A DNA stretch of 64,000 nucleotides, taken from the NCBI GenBank assembly GCA_016717345.1, contig JADKFR010000005.1, positions 1 to 64,000 of the forward strand. The letters are read 5' to 3'. This document shows positions 53,693 to 62,615 of this stretch, piece after piece. The notes under the pieces were generated by a model that was given only the letters and a program-made list of their open reading frames with translations, was not told where the DNA came from and ran no database searches. Position 1 is the first letter of the stretch, and the number at the start of each line of letters is the position of its first letter. Both the position numbers and the translations under genes were made by a program. Source of the DNA: Propionibacteriaceae bacterium. Lineage in GTDB: Bacteria > Actinomycetota > Actinomycetes > Propionibacteriales > Propionibacteriaceae.

Positions 53693-55504
53693 TCAGTTGA
53701 TCTTGACCAGCCCCGCCTGGATGGTGCACAGCGCGCCTCCTTTCACTTCAGTCGTCCCGCTGCCTTCGAGCTTGGCGCTGGCGCCGGTCAGGCTGAGGGT
53801 CGAGCCGGCCTTGACGTCCACGGCTCCGCCGCCACCGTCGACGCTCACCCCGGCCGTGGCCTTGAGCGAGATCTTGTTGCCCGTCAGGTCGATGTCGGAC
53901 CCGGAGGAGTCGATCGTGATCCCTTGCGAACCCTCGATGACCACCTTGCCGTCGGCATGCACCGTGATCTTCGCCCCGCTGTGGTCCATGACCAGCGTCA
54001 ACTTCTCGTCGGTCGTGGTGGCCCGGATCCCCTCTTTGCCGGTGGCATCCACCAGATCGACCCGGTGCCCGAGCCGCGAGGTGAACGAGCGACGGTTGAT
54101 CATTCCGGTACCGCCGTCGACCAGGTCGACCGGGCCGCGCGGCATGGTGTCCACGCCGTTGAACAGCCCGCCGACCACGACCGGCCGATTGACGTCACCG
54201 TGCTCGAAGGCGACCAGGACCTCGTCGCCGACCTCCGGCAGCACCTGTGCGCCGCGGTCCTTGCCCGCCCCCGCCTGAACCGTCCGGGCCCAGTCGCTGA
54301 CGTAGTCGTCGGACAACCAGGGGAACGTGAGCCTCACCCGGCCGGCGTTCTCCGGGTCCTTGGCGTCCGAGATCAGACCGACCGTGATCCCGGACGGACT
54401 CCGGCGCACGCCGCCGGCCGCCAGGCCCAGCATGGTGCGATCCCGTCGCCCGGTCACCGCGAAGGCGGTGGTGTAGCCGGTTTGGGGGTCGAAGCGATGC
54501 CGGGACGTGGTGATGGTGTACTTGCCGTCGAAGGGAACGCCCAGCCCGTCGATGGTCACCGAGGCACCGGCCCTCAGCTCCGGCCGTCCGCGCGCCGTCC
54601 CCTCGAACTCGGCGAAGGAACTCGCCAGTTCGTCCGCGAGTGCCTTCGCGGCCGCGTCCACCTCGGCCTGGTTCCGGTACGGGACGTCGGTCGCGACGTA
54701 GGTCGGGCCGCCGAAGGTCTTCGCCAGTTGCGCCGGGGAGGCGGTGGGCAACTCGATCCGTTTCGTCGTGGCCGGCTGGGTCGCGACGAGCGCCCTCTTG
54801 GTGGCGATGTCCCAGCCGCGGACCTCGACCTGCTCGACCTGGGCGGCCGAGGTGAGGACGGAGCGGAAGCGCAGGAGGTCCTTGCCCAGCGACAGGACCA
54901 GCGGCTCGGTGGTGCCTGGGCCGCCCGCGGCGGGAGCGCTGCTGGCGTCCGCGGGGGGGCCGAACGAGAACTTGCCCTCGCGCACGGAGATCTCGAAATT
55001 GTTCGACCGGGCAAGCACCGAGAGGACCTCCCAGTCCGTCTGGCCGGCCTGGCTGTAGTGGTCGTAGACGGTGGTCGTCGAGGTGACCTCGCCCAGTTGC
55101 AGGCCAGCCCGCCGGGCGATCGTGCCGGCGATGTCGGAGGCGGTCATCTGCAAATAGCTGGCGGTCGTGCGCCCCCGGAAGAACCGGTGGGTCTGGTCGA
55201 AGCCGCGGACCACCGTGAACGTGCCGGATTGGTCGTACTCGGCCTCCAGGGCCGTGACCTCACCGGCGATCAGGGGCGCCGGCTGCGGCCCGTCGGCCAC
55301 CTGCACGCTGACCCTGGCGAGAGAACCGATCTTGATGCCCGCCGCGGCCAGCACCAGGCGGTGCGGGTCCCGAAAGCGCAGCACGAAGGTGTCCGGCAGT
55401 TGCTGGCTGTCGTCGACGTACGCCGACAGCAGCAGGGGGACGACGTCGCTCGGCAGCGGTTTGCCGTCGAACTCGACCAGGCAGGTACTCGTGATGCTGC
55501 TCAT
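53693..55504 (-). CDS. VgrG-like spike/baseplate protein (Afp8-like)
   Basis: 603 residues. The N-terminal gp27-like part includes VLRFRDPHRLVLAAAGIKIG and NFEISVREGKFSFGPP; a gp5 OB domain follows (VGLISDAKDPENAGRVRLTF, PWLSDDYVSDWARTVQAGAG, GDEVLVAFEHGDVNRPVVVG), and a C-terminal needle of short repeats (ITIDSSGSDIDLTGNKIS). This is the central spike of the particle. Start overlaps the LysM gene stop by four bases. Confidence 0.93.
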   Translation of the reverse strand: MSSITSTCLVEFDGKPLPSDVVPLLLSAYVDDSQQLPDTFVLRFRDPHRLVLAAAGIKIGSLARVSVQVADGPQPAPLIAGEVTALEAEYDQSGTFTVVRGFDQTHRFFRGRTTASYLQMTASDIAGTIARRAGLQLGEVTSTTTVYDHYSQAGQTDWEVLSVLARSNNFEISVREGKFSFGPPADASSAPAAGGPGTTEPLVLSLGKDLLRFRSVLTSAAQVEQVEVRGWDIATKRALVATQPATTKRIELPTASPAQLAKTFGGPTYVATDVPYRNQAEVDAAAKALADELASSFAEFEGTARGRPELRAGASVTIDGLGVPFDGKYTITTSRHRFDPQTGYTTAFAVTGRRDRTMLGLAAGGVRRSPSGITVGLISDAKDPENAGRVRLTFPWLSDDYVSDWARTVQAGAGKDRGAQVLPEVGDEVLVAFEHGDVNRPVVVGGLFNGVDTMPRGPVDLVDGGTGMINRRSFTSRLGHRVDLVDATGKEGIRATTTDEKLTLVMDHSGAKITVHADGKVVIEGSQGITIDSSGSDIDLTGNKISLKATAGVSVDGGGGAVDVKAGSTLSLTGASAKLEGSGTTEVKGGALCTIQAGLVKIN

Positions 55505-56304
55505 CGGATCCCCACCAAGGCTGGGGCGAGTTCCTCGGGTGTCGGCAACAGCAGGAGGGTGCCCGTGGGCACCCGCAGGGGGTCGTCAATCTCGTTGAAC
55601 CTCGCCAGCGCGCGCCAGGCCGTAGGGTCCCCGTACTCGGCGAACGCGACCGAGGCCAGGCTGTCCCCGGCCACCGTCCGGTGCACGCGGCGCACCTCGT
55701 AGCTGCCGGAGGTGGGGTTCTGCTTGCGGAACTCCTCGCCCGGCATCTCCTCGAGCTGCACCGAGCAGACCGCCCGGATCGGGGTGCCGTCGGCGCTGAA
55801 CAGGGTGAACTTCGCGCTGACGGAGGTGACGAAGGCTGGGAAGCTGGCCGTCGAGCCCCAGTGCAGCACCACGATCGGCGGCGACGGCTTCTTGTGGCCG
55901 ATGCTCTCCTCGGTCGGGACGCAGCACGACAGCAACGACTCCACAGCCTTCACCACCGAGCCGTCCTGGGCGCTGGTGGCGTCGAAGAACATCTCCAGCG
56001 TCATCTTCGCCGGCTCGGCTCCGGTGAACTCCGGCGGGCCGGCCTTCTTGGACCCCTTGGTCGGCTTGCGTTCCCATTTGGCCGCTTTGGTGATCGTCAC
56101 CTCTTTGGGGTTGAACTGGAAGGGCACGACGCCACGTTTGGCGCCCGCCGAGCCGCCCGGCGACGGGTCGTAGAGCGTGAGTTGCGCCTTGTCCATCTGG
56201 GGTCGACCCTTGACCGGCTTGCCGCCCCCCGGGGTCGCGCCGCCCGGCTGGGCGACGTCGGCCATGGCCGCCGACGTCATCAGCGCAATGGGCTTTCCGG
56301 TCAT
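55501..56304 (-). CDS. eCIS LysM-containing adaptor (Afp7-like)
   Basis: 267 residues. The N-terminal domain GVVPFQFNPKEVTITKAAKW, KMTLEMFFDATSAQDGSV is typical of eCIS proteins linking inner tube and baseplate. A LysM-like segment ends the protein: VHRTVAGDSLASVAFAEYGD, PTAWRALARFNEIDDPLRV, PTGTLLLLPTPEEL. It is coupled to the VgrG gene and 12 bases after a tail tube gene. Confidence 0.88.
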   Translation of the reverse strand: MTGKPIALMTSAAMADVAQPGGATPGGGKPVKGRPQMDKAQLTLYDPSPGGSAGAKRGVVPFQFNPKEVTITKAAKWERKPTKGSKKAGPPEFTGAEPAKMTLEMFFDATSAQDGSVVKAVESLLSCCVPTEESIGHKKPSPPIVVLHWGSTASFPAFVTSVSAKFTLFSADGTPIRAVCSVQLEEMPGEEFRKQNPTSGSYEVRRVHRTVAGDSLASVAFAEYGDPTAWRALARFNEIDDPLRVPTGTLLLLPTPEELAPALVGIR

Positions 56305-56316
56305 GTCCGTCTCCGC

Positions 56317-56766
56317 TCAGCTCTGCCCGCCGCCGGCGCCCTTGGGGAGGAAGCCGTGGTGCGCGAGTTCGACGGTCTCCATCGCGACCTTGGGGGTGTC
56401 GGGGTTGAGGCTCGGACCGGTCCAGCGAACCGGGATGACGCCGTCGAGGTTCCAGACCGCGACGACATCCCGGTCTCCGGTCATCGCGGTGATCGTCGCC
56501 GTTTGCCGCTTGACCCCCGAGGCGAAGCTGCACAGCCAGGCGGTCAGCTTGGCGCTGTCGCGGCAGACCGGGCGGCTGAGCTTGATGTTGGGGTACTTGA
56601 TCCTGGTCGGCAGTTGCCAGACGAACCCGTTGTTGCCGCCCTCCTCCCGCTGTTCGATGACGACCTCGAGGCCGAGCCCGTCGCAGGTGCTGAAGGCACC
56701 GATCTCGTCGTCGTCGATCGTCACGTAGAAGCAGACGCTGACGGCCGGGTCCTTGTTCTCAGCCAC
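56317..56766 (-). CDS. eCIS tail tube-like protein (gp19-type, Afp5-like)
   Basis: 149 residues of the T4 gp19-like fold: VCFYVTIDDDEIGAFSTCDG, LGLEVVIEQREEGGNNG, LPTRIKYPNIKLSRPVCRDS, VWNLDGVIPVRWTGPSLNPD and TPKVAMETVELAHHGFLPKG. Differs from the main tube at 59764 and is probably the first ring or adaptor between spike and tube. Confidence 0.9.
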   Translation of the reverse strand: MAENKDPAVSVCFYVTIDDDEIGAFSTCDGLGLEVVIEQREEGGNNGFVWQLPTRIKYPNIKLSRPVCRDSAKLTAWLCSFASGVKRQTATITAMTGDRDVVAVWNLDGVIPVRWTGPSLNPDTPKVAMETVELAHHGFLPKGAGGGQS

Positions 56767-56855
56767 GATCCATCACCCCTTCTCGGGCCGAAGCCCAGGC
56801 CAACCGGACGGAGTCCGGACGGGCGTCGGCACCCGTCCGGGCTGCGGGACGACTC

Positions 56856-59132
56856 TCAGACATCGCTCATCAGCCCCGCCCGCTCCCGGTCCAGCCAGAG
56901 TTCCTCGCGCAGCCGCGCGGCCAGCGGTTCATAGAGCCGTCGGGCCATCTCGTCCAGGTTCGCGGCAGTGCCGCCGGCGCCCTCGCCACCGGCTGGTCCC
57001 GGCCCGCCCGGGACGGGTGCCGCGGCGGGCTCGCTCATGGCTGACACCGACGGTTCGGACGGCGATGCCCCGCTGTCGAGCGGCTGCCGCTGCAGGCTGA
57101 CCTGGTCGGGCTCGGCAGGGGCGGCCGTCCCGGTCGCGCTCGGGACGGCGCCGGCGAACATTCGCTCGAAGGAGATCCCCTCACCAGGCCGAGGCCCCCG
57201 CTCCGGGCCTTCGGTGGCCGCCACCCGACGCGACACCACCAGGGGCGGCTGGTACGACGGCGCGGGCGGCGCGATCTCGGCACCCTCGTGGCGGGGGGCG
57301 GTCAGGGCGACGGGCGGTGTCGAGGCCGGTGCCCCAACCGTCCGGCGCTGCACGGCGGTGATCGGAGCCTTTACCTGGGAGACGGTGCCGGCGCTCGGAG
57401 GGGTCGGGGGCGTGATGGCAGTCGACGTCCACGGCTCCACGGGAACCGCCGGGCCCAGCGGTGGCTCACCCGCGGCCGGCGAGGGGGCGTCGGCGGCGGC
57501 GGGTGGGTCGGGCGGGGTCTCGGAGGCCCACGACGGCTCGCGCTGGGCGTGGACGATCGGGTGGCCGATCGTGCTCTCGTCAGGGCGGGCGGCGCTGGGG
57601 CGTGCCGGGCTCCCGGCGACCACCAGCGGGACCTCGGTGAACCCCGCGACGTCGGCGCCGGGGTGACCGGTTTCGGCGAGCCGGCTGACCACGACGTCCG
57701 GCCAGGTCTGGTGGCCCTCGGCTTCGATCGGCGGTGGGGGCAGCGCCACCACTGCGTCGGGGCCGGGGGGGTTCGGTGAGCCGACCCCGCCCGAGGGGGG
57801 GACGACCGGAGTGTGGGATCGCTGGGCGGTGGCCGCTGACGAGTCCCGAGCCGGGACCGGCGGCAGTTCACGCAGCGGCTGGACGGTGGGGAGGTCCGCC
57901 CGTCCTGCTCCGGGGTCGGCCCGGGCTGCCCCGGGCGCCGGTTCGGCGACGACCTCGGTCGGTCGGACCCTCGGGCTGGAGCTGGACAGCGCCCCCGGCT
58001 GAGCGCCGGGGGGTCCGGACAGGAAAGTGAGTCGCTGCACGGGCGGATCGTCCGGCGGCCGGAGGGACGGGCTCAGCGGTGGTGCCGGGACGGGGAGCGG
58101 TGCGGAGGCCCACCCCACCCCGAGGGTCGGGGCGTCGCTGCCGTCGGCCGACTGCTGGACGGACAGCTGCGCTGCCGGCACCACCGGTCGCGACGGCGGG
58201 CTGACAGCCGAGCCGCCCGGACCGGCCACGGGCAACTCCAGGACCGCCGCTGGGTCTGCGGTACTCGGTTCAGGGGTGACCACCTCCAACTCAGTGACCG
58301 ACGCTTCGGCCTCGACACCCTTGTCGGGGGACGGCGCCGGCCTTGCCTCGGTCGGCGAGGCCGCAGAGGTCTGGATCGTCGGAGGGGGATCGCCGGCCGG
58401 TTCGACAGCAGGGGATCCTGCCAGGGGAGTGGGGGACGGGGGGAGCTCCGCCGCCCGGCGCTGGGCGACGGGGGTTCGCTGGACCTGGGGCAGGGCGGTT
58501 GGCGCGGGGGCAGCAGGCACGGGTGCGGTCGGCGCCGCGGTGGGGGCCGCTGACCCGGTGGCGGGAAGGTCAGGCGTGGCGATGGGACCAGCTGACACGT
58601 CGACACCTGGATCGGGCGTGGCGACCAGGGGGGACGTCGTGGCAGGGGGAGCAGGCTCCGCGAAGGGTTCACCCCCCGACGTCACCGGGGGCCGGTGCGG
58701 GTATTCCAGCGGAACGGTCGTCAGCTCCGGCTCCGTGGTCGCCGTACTCCAGAGTGCGAGCCGCTGGACAGCGGGTGAAGGGCTGGCCGCCGCACGCTGG
58801 GGCACGACGAGTTCGGGTCCACCGCGAGCCTGGGGGTGGCCTGGTGAGACCAGCCCGGCGACCAGCCCGCCGGAAGACGGGTCCACCTGGTGGCTCAGGG
58901 GGGCTAGGAAGCTGGGGTCGGCGAAGGTGGCCAGCGAGTCCCGGAACCGGTCGTTGATCGCGACCGGCGCGATCGGTTCCGCGAGGGTTCGCTGGAGGCG
59001 GGGGACGTCGCGCCACTCTTCGCGGGGGGATTCGGCCGCGGCAGCAGTCGGCCCGGCGTCCGCGGGAACTGGCCCAGCACTCCCGGCAAAGCGTGCCCTC
59101 ACGCTGTCCCACGGGTGATCCCACCACGGCAT
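56856..59132 (-). CDS. Long Pro-rich eCIS protein of unknown function
   Basis: 758 residues from ATG 59132 (GAGGAGGTGAAGAA upstream). It starts with MPWWDHPWDSVRARF, then consists mostly of Pro/Ala/Ser/Thr-rich disordered sequence with short hydrophobic LQRT/VQRL-type motifs recurring every 40-80 residues (VQRLALWS, VQRTPVAQR, VQRLTFLSG, VQRRTVGAP, LQRQPL). The last ~40 residues are folded and charged (MARRLYEPLAARLREELWLD, RERAGLMSDV). That C-terminal helix is a common end of uncharacterised eCIS proteins. The VQR motifs may dock onto particle subunits. Role inferred only from position between DUF6760 and the tube genes. Confidence 0.75.
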   Translation of the reverse strand: MPWWDHPWDSVRARFAGSAGPVPADAGPTAAAAESPREEWRDVPRLQRTLAEPIAPVAINDRFRDSLATFADPSFLAPLSHQVDPSSGGLVAGLVSPGHPQARGGPELVVPQRAAASPSPAVQRLALWSTATTEPELTTVPLEYPHRPPVTSGGEPFAEPAPPATTSPLVATPDPGVDVSAGPIATPDLPATGSAAPTAAPTAPVPAAPAPTALPQVQRTPVAQRRAAELPPSPTPLAGSPAVEPAGDPPPTIQTSAASPTEARPAPSPDKGVEAEASVTELEVVTPEPSTADPAAVLELPVAGPGGSAVSPPSRPVVPAAQLSVQQSADGSDAPTLGVGWASAPLPVPAPPLSPSLRPPDDPPVQRLTFLSGPPGAQPGALSSSSPRVRPTEVVAEPAPGAARADPGAGRADLPTVQPLRELPPVPARDSSAATAQRSHTPVVPPSGGVGSPNPPGPDAVVALPPPPIEAEGHQTWPDVVVSRLAETGHPGADVAGFTEVPLVVAGSPARPSAARPDESTIGHPIVHAQREPSWASETPPDPPAAADAPSPAAGEPPLGPAVPVEPWTSTAITPPTPPSAGTVSQVKAPITAVQRRTVGAPASTPPVALTAPRHEGAEIAPPAPSYQPPLVVSRRVAATEGPERGPRPGEGISFERMFAGAVPSATGTAAPAEPDQVSLQRQPLDSGASPSEPSVSAMSEPAAAPVPGGPGPAGGEGAGGTAANLDEMARRLYEPLAARLREELWLDRERAGLMSDV

Positions 59133-59150
59133 TTCTTCACCTCCTCGACC

Positions 59151-59309
59151 TCAGGACTGCTGGACGCGAGTGTTCAGCGCCGCGATCTCGGCCACGAAGC
59201 GTTGCCGCTCAGGGTGCTCAAGATCGAGGATGTCGTCGCGCGACCAGTGCAGGTAGTAGGCGATGTACGCGACCTCGGCGTAGAGCCGCTCGGTCGCGTA
59301 CGTGGCTAT
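59151..59309 (-). CDS. DUF6760-like small eCIS protein (start unclear)
   Basis: 52 residues: ATYATERLYAEVAYIAYYLH, WSRDDILDLEHPERQRFVAE, IAALNTRVQQ. The pattern LYAEVAYIAYYLHW..DDIL.LEHPER is that of DUF6760, a short protein present in most actinobacterial eCIS clusters. No ATG, GTG or TTG is in frame before the conserved part. Translation could begin at the ATA overlapping the upstream TAG, or a base error hides the true start. Confidence 0.75.
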   Translation of the reverse strand: MATYATERLYAEVAYIAYYLHWSRDDILDLEHPERQRFVAEIAALNTRVQQS

Positions 59310-59764
59310 TCCCCCAGGCGCCCACCCGAGACATCAACGGCGAACCGGTGTTCACAGGCTGGGCAGGTGACCGCCGCCCGGGTGTGCCCCTCGGTGTTCA
59401 CGCGCCGGTAGAGATCCTGCAGGAAGGCGAGGTCGGCGGCGAACAGGTTCTCGACGACTCCCGCGTGCACGTCGGTGACTCCGCCGATCCTGGTGATCAC
59501 GCGGGCCAGGAGTACCACCGTCAGGTAGGCGGGGTTCTCCCGTACCCGGTCGTCCCGGAGGGGGACGAGTTCGTCCCGTGCCGTCGCCAGCCGCATCACC
59601 CCCTCACGATGGACGTGACCCGCACTGTCGACGTAACCGCGCGGGAGCACGAACGAGAACTCGGTGATCAGCGGCTGCTCGGCGTGGGAACCGGCGGCCT
59701 GGTCCGCGGGGGGACCGTCCGTGGCAGCGTCCGCGAACAGCTCAGCGAACGAACCTCGGCGCAT
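59306..59764 (-). CDS. eCIS tail assembly protein (gp-like, conserved unknown)
   Basis: About 152 residues from ATG 59764, overlapping the tube gene stop (TGATG). Features are ITEFSFVLPRGYVDSAGHVH, REGVMRLATARDELVPLRDD, YLTVVLLARVITRIGG and a CxxC-containing end (RAAVTCPACEHRFAVDV). The pattern matches conserved eCIS/phage tail assembly proteins that follow the tube gene. The paired cysteines suggest a metal knuckle. Its exact role is not established. Confidence 0.75.
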   Translation of the reverse strand: MRRGSFAELFADAATDGPPADQAAGSHAEQPLITEFSFVLPRGYVDSAGHVHREGVMRLATARDELVPLRDDRVRENPAYLTVVLLARVITRIGGVTDVHAGVVENLFAADLAFLQDLYRRVNTEGHTRAAVTCPACEHRFAVDVSGGRLGE

Positions 59765-60207
59765 CACTCAACCTCGATGCTTTCGCAGGTCAGGACGAGC
59801 TTCTCCGACAGGTAGGAGGTGTCGCCGGCCTTCAGGGCGCCGATCTCCAGGCTCTTGGGCCACGCGTTCGTCAACTTGTAGCGTTTGACCGCGTTGCCCT
59901 CGAAGTCGTAGACGATGATCGCGCCGCCCTTGCGGACGTCGTTCATCTTGCCGAAGCGGCTGTCCTTCACCCACTTCTCGAAGCTGTTGTCGGAGGTGAG
60001 CCCGCGGGTCAGGGTGATGTCCGGTGCCTTGGGGCGGCCCGGCAGCCGACGGATCTGGTATTTGCCGTCCGGACCGTTCTCCTTGTACTCGACAACGTCC
60101 TGCTCGATCTTGAGGCCGCTGACCTCAGTGATGGCCTTGATGGTGATGCCGTCGAACTCCAGGCCGAAGGAGTGGCCGACTGAGCTGTCGCCGTCGGGAA
60201 GTGCCAT
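59764..60207 (-). CDS. eCIS main tube protein (gp19-like, Afp1-like)
   Basis: 147 residues: DSSVGHSFGLEFDGITIKAI, TEVSGLKIEQDVVEYKENGP, KAPDITLTRGLTSDNSFEKW, VKRYKLTNAWPKSLEIGALK. This is the Hcp/gp19-like ring protein that stacks to form the inner tube. It lies 27 bases after the sheath gene, as usual. Confidence 0.93.
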   Translation of the reverse strand: MALPDGDSSVGHSFGLEFDGITIKAITEVSGLKIEQDVVEYKENGPDGKYQIRRLPGRPKAPDITLTRGLTSDNSFEKWVKDSRFGKMNDVRKGGAIIVYDFEGNAVKRYKLTNAWPKSLEIGALKAGDTSYLSEKLVLTCESIEVE

Positions 60208-60234
60208 GGTGCGCCTGCCTCTCTACCGTTGCTG

Positions 60235-61788
60235 CTATTCGCTGACCAGCGACGTGCCGCCGGAGAACTGGGCCAGCCGGAAGATCACGAACTCGGCCGG
60301 CTTCACGGGAGCGACGCCGATCTCGCAGACCACCTGGCCCGCGTCGATACCCTCGCTCGGGTTGGTCTCGGAGTCGCACTTGACGTAGAAGGCCTCGTCG
60401 GGAGTGCTGCCGAACAGGGCGCCGGAACGCCACTCCTGGACCAGGAACGCCGAGATCGTCCGCCTGATCTTCGCCCACAGCGCTTCGTCGTTCGGTTCGA
60501 ACACCACCCAGTTGGTGCCGCTCAGGATGGTCTCCTCCAGGTAGTTGAAGAGCCGCCGGACGTTGAGGTACCGCCAGGCCGGATCGGAGGAGAGGGTGCG
60601 CGCTCCCCACACCCGGATGCCGCGGCCCGGGAAGGCCCGGATGCAGTTGATCCCTTCCGGATTGAGAAGGTCGTGCTCGTTGCGGGTGATGTTGATCTCA
60701 ATGTCGACAACGCCCCTGATGACCTCGTTCGCCGGCGCCTTGTGGACGCCGCGGGTGTCGTCGTTGCGTCCCCAGATGCCGGCCACATGGCCCGACGGCG
60801 GGATGAAGGACAACCGCCCGGTGGCAGGGTTCATGGTCTGGATCCAGGGCCAGTAGAGGGTCGCGTACATCGAGTCGTAACGTGCCTTGTCGACCCGCCA
60901 CTCCTTGATCTGCTGGGCGTTGAAGCCCGGCGGCGGGTCGAGGATCGCGATCCGGTCGCCCATCAGCTCGCAGTGCGCGATCATCGCGGTCTGCACGGCC
61001 TGGACGGTGTCCAGGTCGATGGCGCCCTGCTGATAGGCGCTCATCAGGTCCGGGACGCAGAGCATGGTGACCTCTTCGACGGCCTCCAGCGCGGCGAAGC
61101 CGCTGCGCTCGGCGACGTCACCGACGTAGTCGTCCGCGCTCAGCCCGCGCGACGGCAGGACGGCGGGCGCGGGGGCGACCAGCGCCGTCTCGGCGTTGGG
61201 CGGCCGTTCGAGCGTGCCGCTGCCGGTTTCCTCCAGCGTGATCAGCTTCGAGGCCGCGTTGACCATGGTCACGACGTTCTGCTTGCCCTTGGCGAGGGTC
61301 GCACTGTCGAACTCCTCGATGACTTCGCCGCTGCGCTTCACCAGCACCTTGAACATGTCGGCGCTGGGGCTTTCGCCGCCCGGGTCGGTGATCTGGACGC
61401 TGACGTCCCCCGCCTTCGCCGCCGGGTCGAGCGCCGTCGCCTTCAACCGTCCGATCTGCGCGGTCGGCGCGGCCGTGAGCTCCTTCGGGTGCGACACCCG
61501 GGGAGCCGAGCCGCTGGCGCCCGGGTCCTGCCCGATGCGGACGACGTAGCAGTTGCCGCCGCCGTTCATGAAGTAGCCGTAGACCGACTGGGCGAGGTAG
61601 CTGCCGGCGACGAAACCGCCGAAGGTGCCGGTGAACTGGGTCCAGTTGCTGACCAGCGTCGGCTTGTTGAACGGACCTGACTCGGTCAGCCCCACGAACG
61701 CGGCGATCGCCGTGCCCACACCGGCGAGCGGACGGGCGCCCGCGGCGACTTCCTCGACATACACTCCTGGCGACTGGTAGGTCGGCAT
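60235..61788 (-). CDS. eCIS contractile sheath protein (Afp2/3-like)
   Basis: 517 residues. N-terminus TYQSPGVYVEEVAAGARPLA and VGTAIAAFVGLTESGPFNKP, and C-terminal RRLFNYLEETILSGTNWVVF, NDEALWAKIRRTISAFL, and GIDAGQVVCEIGVAPVKPAE are the classical tail sheath motifs. It contracts to drive the tube through a target membrane. One sheath gene is present; many eCIS have two or three. The upstream gap (61789-61920) holds the probable operon promoter. Confidence 0.95.
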   Translation of the reverse strand: MPTYQSPGVYVEEVAAGARPLAGVGTAIAAFVGLTESGPFNKPTLVSNWTQFTGTFGGFVAGSYLAQSVYGYFMNGGGNCYVVRIGQDPGASGSAPRVSHPKELTAAPTAQIGRLKATALDPAAKAGDVSVQITDPGGESPSADMFKVLVKRSGEVIEEFDSATLAKGKQNVVTMVNAASKLITLEETGSGTLERPPNAETALVAPAPAVLPSRGLSADDYVGDVAERSGFAALEAVEEVTMLCVPDLMSAYQQGAIDLDTVQAVQTAMIAHCELMGDRIAILDPPPGFNAQQIKEWRVDKARYDSMYATLYWPWIQTMNPATGRLSFIPPSGHVAGIWGRNDDTRGVHKAPANEVIRGVVDIEINITRNEHDLLNPEGINCIRAFPGRGIRVWGARTLSSDPAWRYLNVRRLFNYLEETILSGTNWVVFEPNDEALWAKIRRTISAFLVQEWRSGALFGSTPDEAFYVKCDSETNPSEGIDAGQVVCEIGVAPVKPAEFVIFRLAQFSGGTSLVSE

Positions 61789-61920
61789 CGGGGCTCCTTC
61801 ACACGGACGACGACAGGTGGCTGAACAGCAGCCTCGTCCCCACCCCGGGTCGCGGGGACGGCCGGTGGGGCCCGGCCGGGGGCAGTCCTGGTTGCCCCTA
61901 CGGGCAACCGCAGCCCGGCG

Positions 61921-62490
61921 TCAGCAATCCAGATCGATCTGCCGGTTGAACGGGTCGATCGCCAGGGACAGGGTTTCGGCGTCCTGTTTCCGCTTCTCGG
62001 CCTCGGAGTCGTGCATCTCCTGCGCCTTCGTCTGGGCAGCGTCGATGGCTGCCTCCTGGCCGCAGCCCTTCGCCGAGAACGCCCGCTTGGTGACCCCGTT
62101 GTAGGTGCGGATGCGTCGCGCGTGCTCCTTCTCGTGCGGTCCGAGCACATCGCGCAGGAAGGCCCGGACCCGCTTCTCCTGGCAGTCGGTCAGCCCGCTC
62201 GGTACGTCCGGCATCCCGATTGTCACGTCGACCGAGTACGTCACCTGCAGCGTCGCTGATGCCGAGTAGCACGGGCCGTCCGGACAATCGCAGCCCTTGG
62301 CGGGAACGACCTTGACCGGGGAGACCTTGCTGACTCCTCCGTCGTAGTCGCCCCGGGTCTTCCCATGCAGGGACACGTACGCAGCGGAGCCCGCTCCGGA
62401 GTATTCGGCCACCAGTTGGCTCACCGCTCGATTGCCCACGGTCTGCTGGAGGGCGATCAGGTCGGCGACCTCGGGAGCAGAGAGGTTCAC
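61921..62490 (-). CDS. Putative eCIS cargo protein with HEKEH motif
   Basis: 189 residues from GTG 62490. Residues 14-27, LQQTVGNRAVSQLV, match the LQ..xGNxAV leader shared by many eCIS cargo and core proteins. The rest has a beta-rich middle with CDCPDGPC and a helix with HEKEHARR (119-126), an HExxH metal-binding signature like those of DUF922-type proteases. Downstream there is a Cys near the end. The preceding minus-strand frame (from ATG 62615) reads MDRRNQRVVHRGVAILRAKA and ends one frame away, so the true N-terminus may be longer and interrupted by a frame change near 62488. Protease activity is inferred, not shown. Confidence 0.6.
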   Translation of the reverse strand: MNLSAPEVADLIALQQTVGNRAVSQLVAEYSGAGSAAYVSLHGKTRGDYDGGVSKVSPVKVVPAKGCDCPDGPCYSASATLQVTYSVDVTIGMPDVPSGLTDCQEKRVRAFLRDVLGPHEKEHARRIRTYNGVTKRAFSAKGCGQEAAIDAAQTKAQEMHDSEAEKRKQDAETLSLAIDPFNRQIDLDC

Positions 62491-62615
62491 CGTCCCAGTT
62501 CTGGCAGCGCGGCTTCCCCGGCGGGCACCTTGGCTCGACCCGGACGCGAGCCGACTGCCTTGGCGCGAAGAATGGCCACGCCCCGGTGGACTACCCGCTG
62601 GTTACGCCTGTCCAT

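Noticed and set aside
52871..55702. A 943-codon plus-strand frame opposite PAAR and VgrG genes
   Set aside because: Composition is GC-driven and the opposite strand encodes well-conserved eCIS proteins with proper overlaps.
60229..61680. A 483-codon plus-strand frame opposite the sheath gene
   Set aside because: No recognisable domains; sheath motifs on the minus strand are complete.
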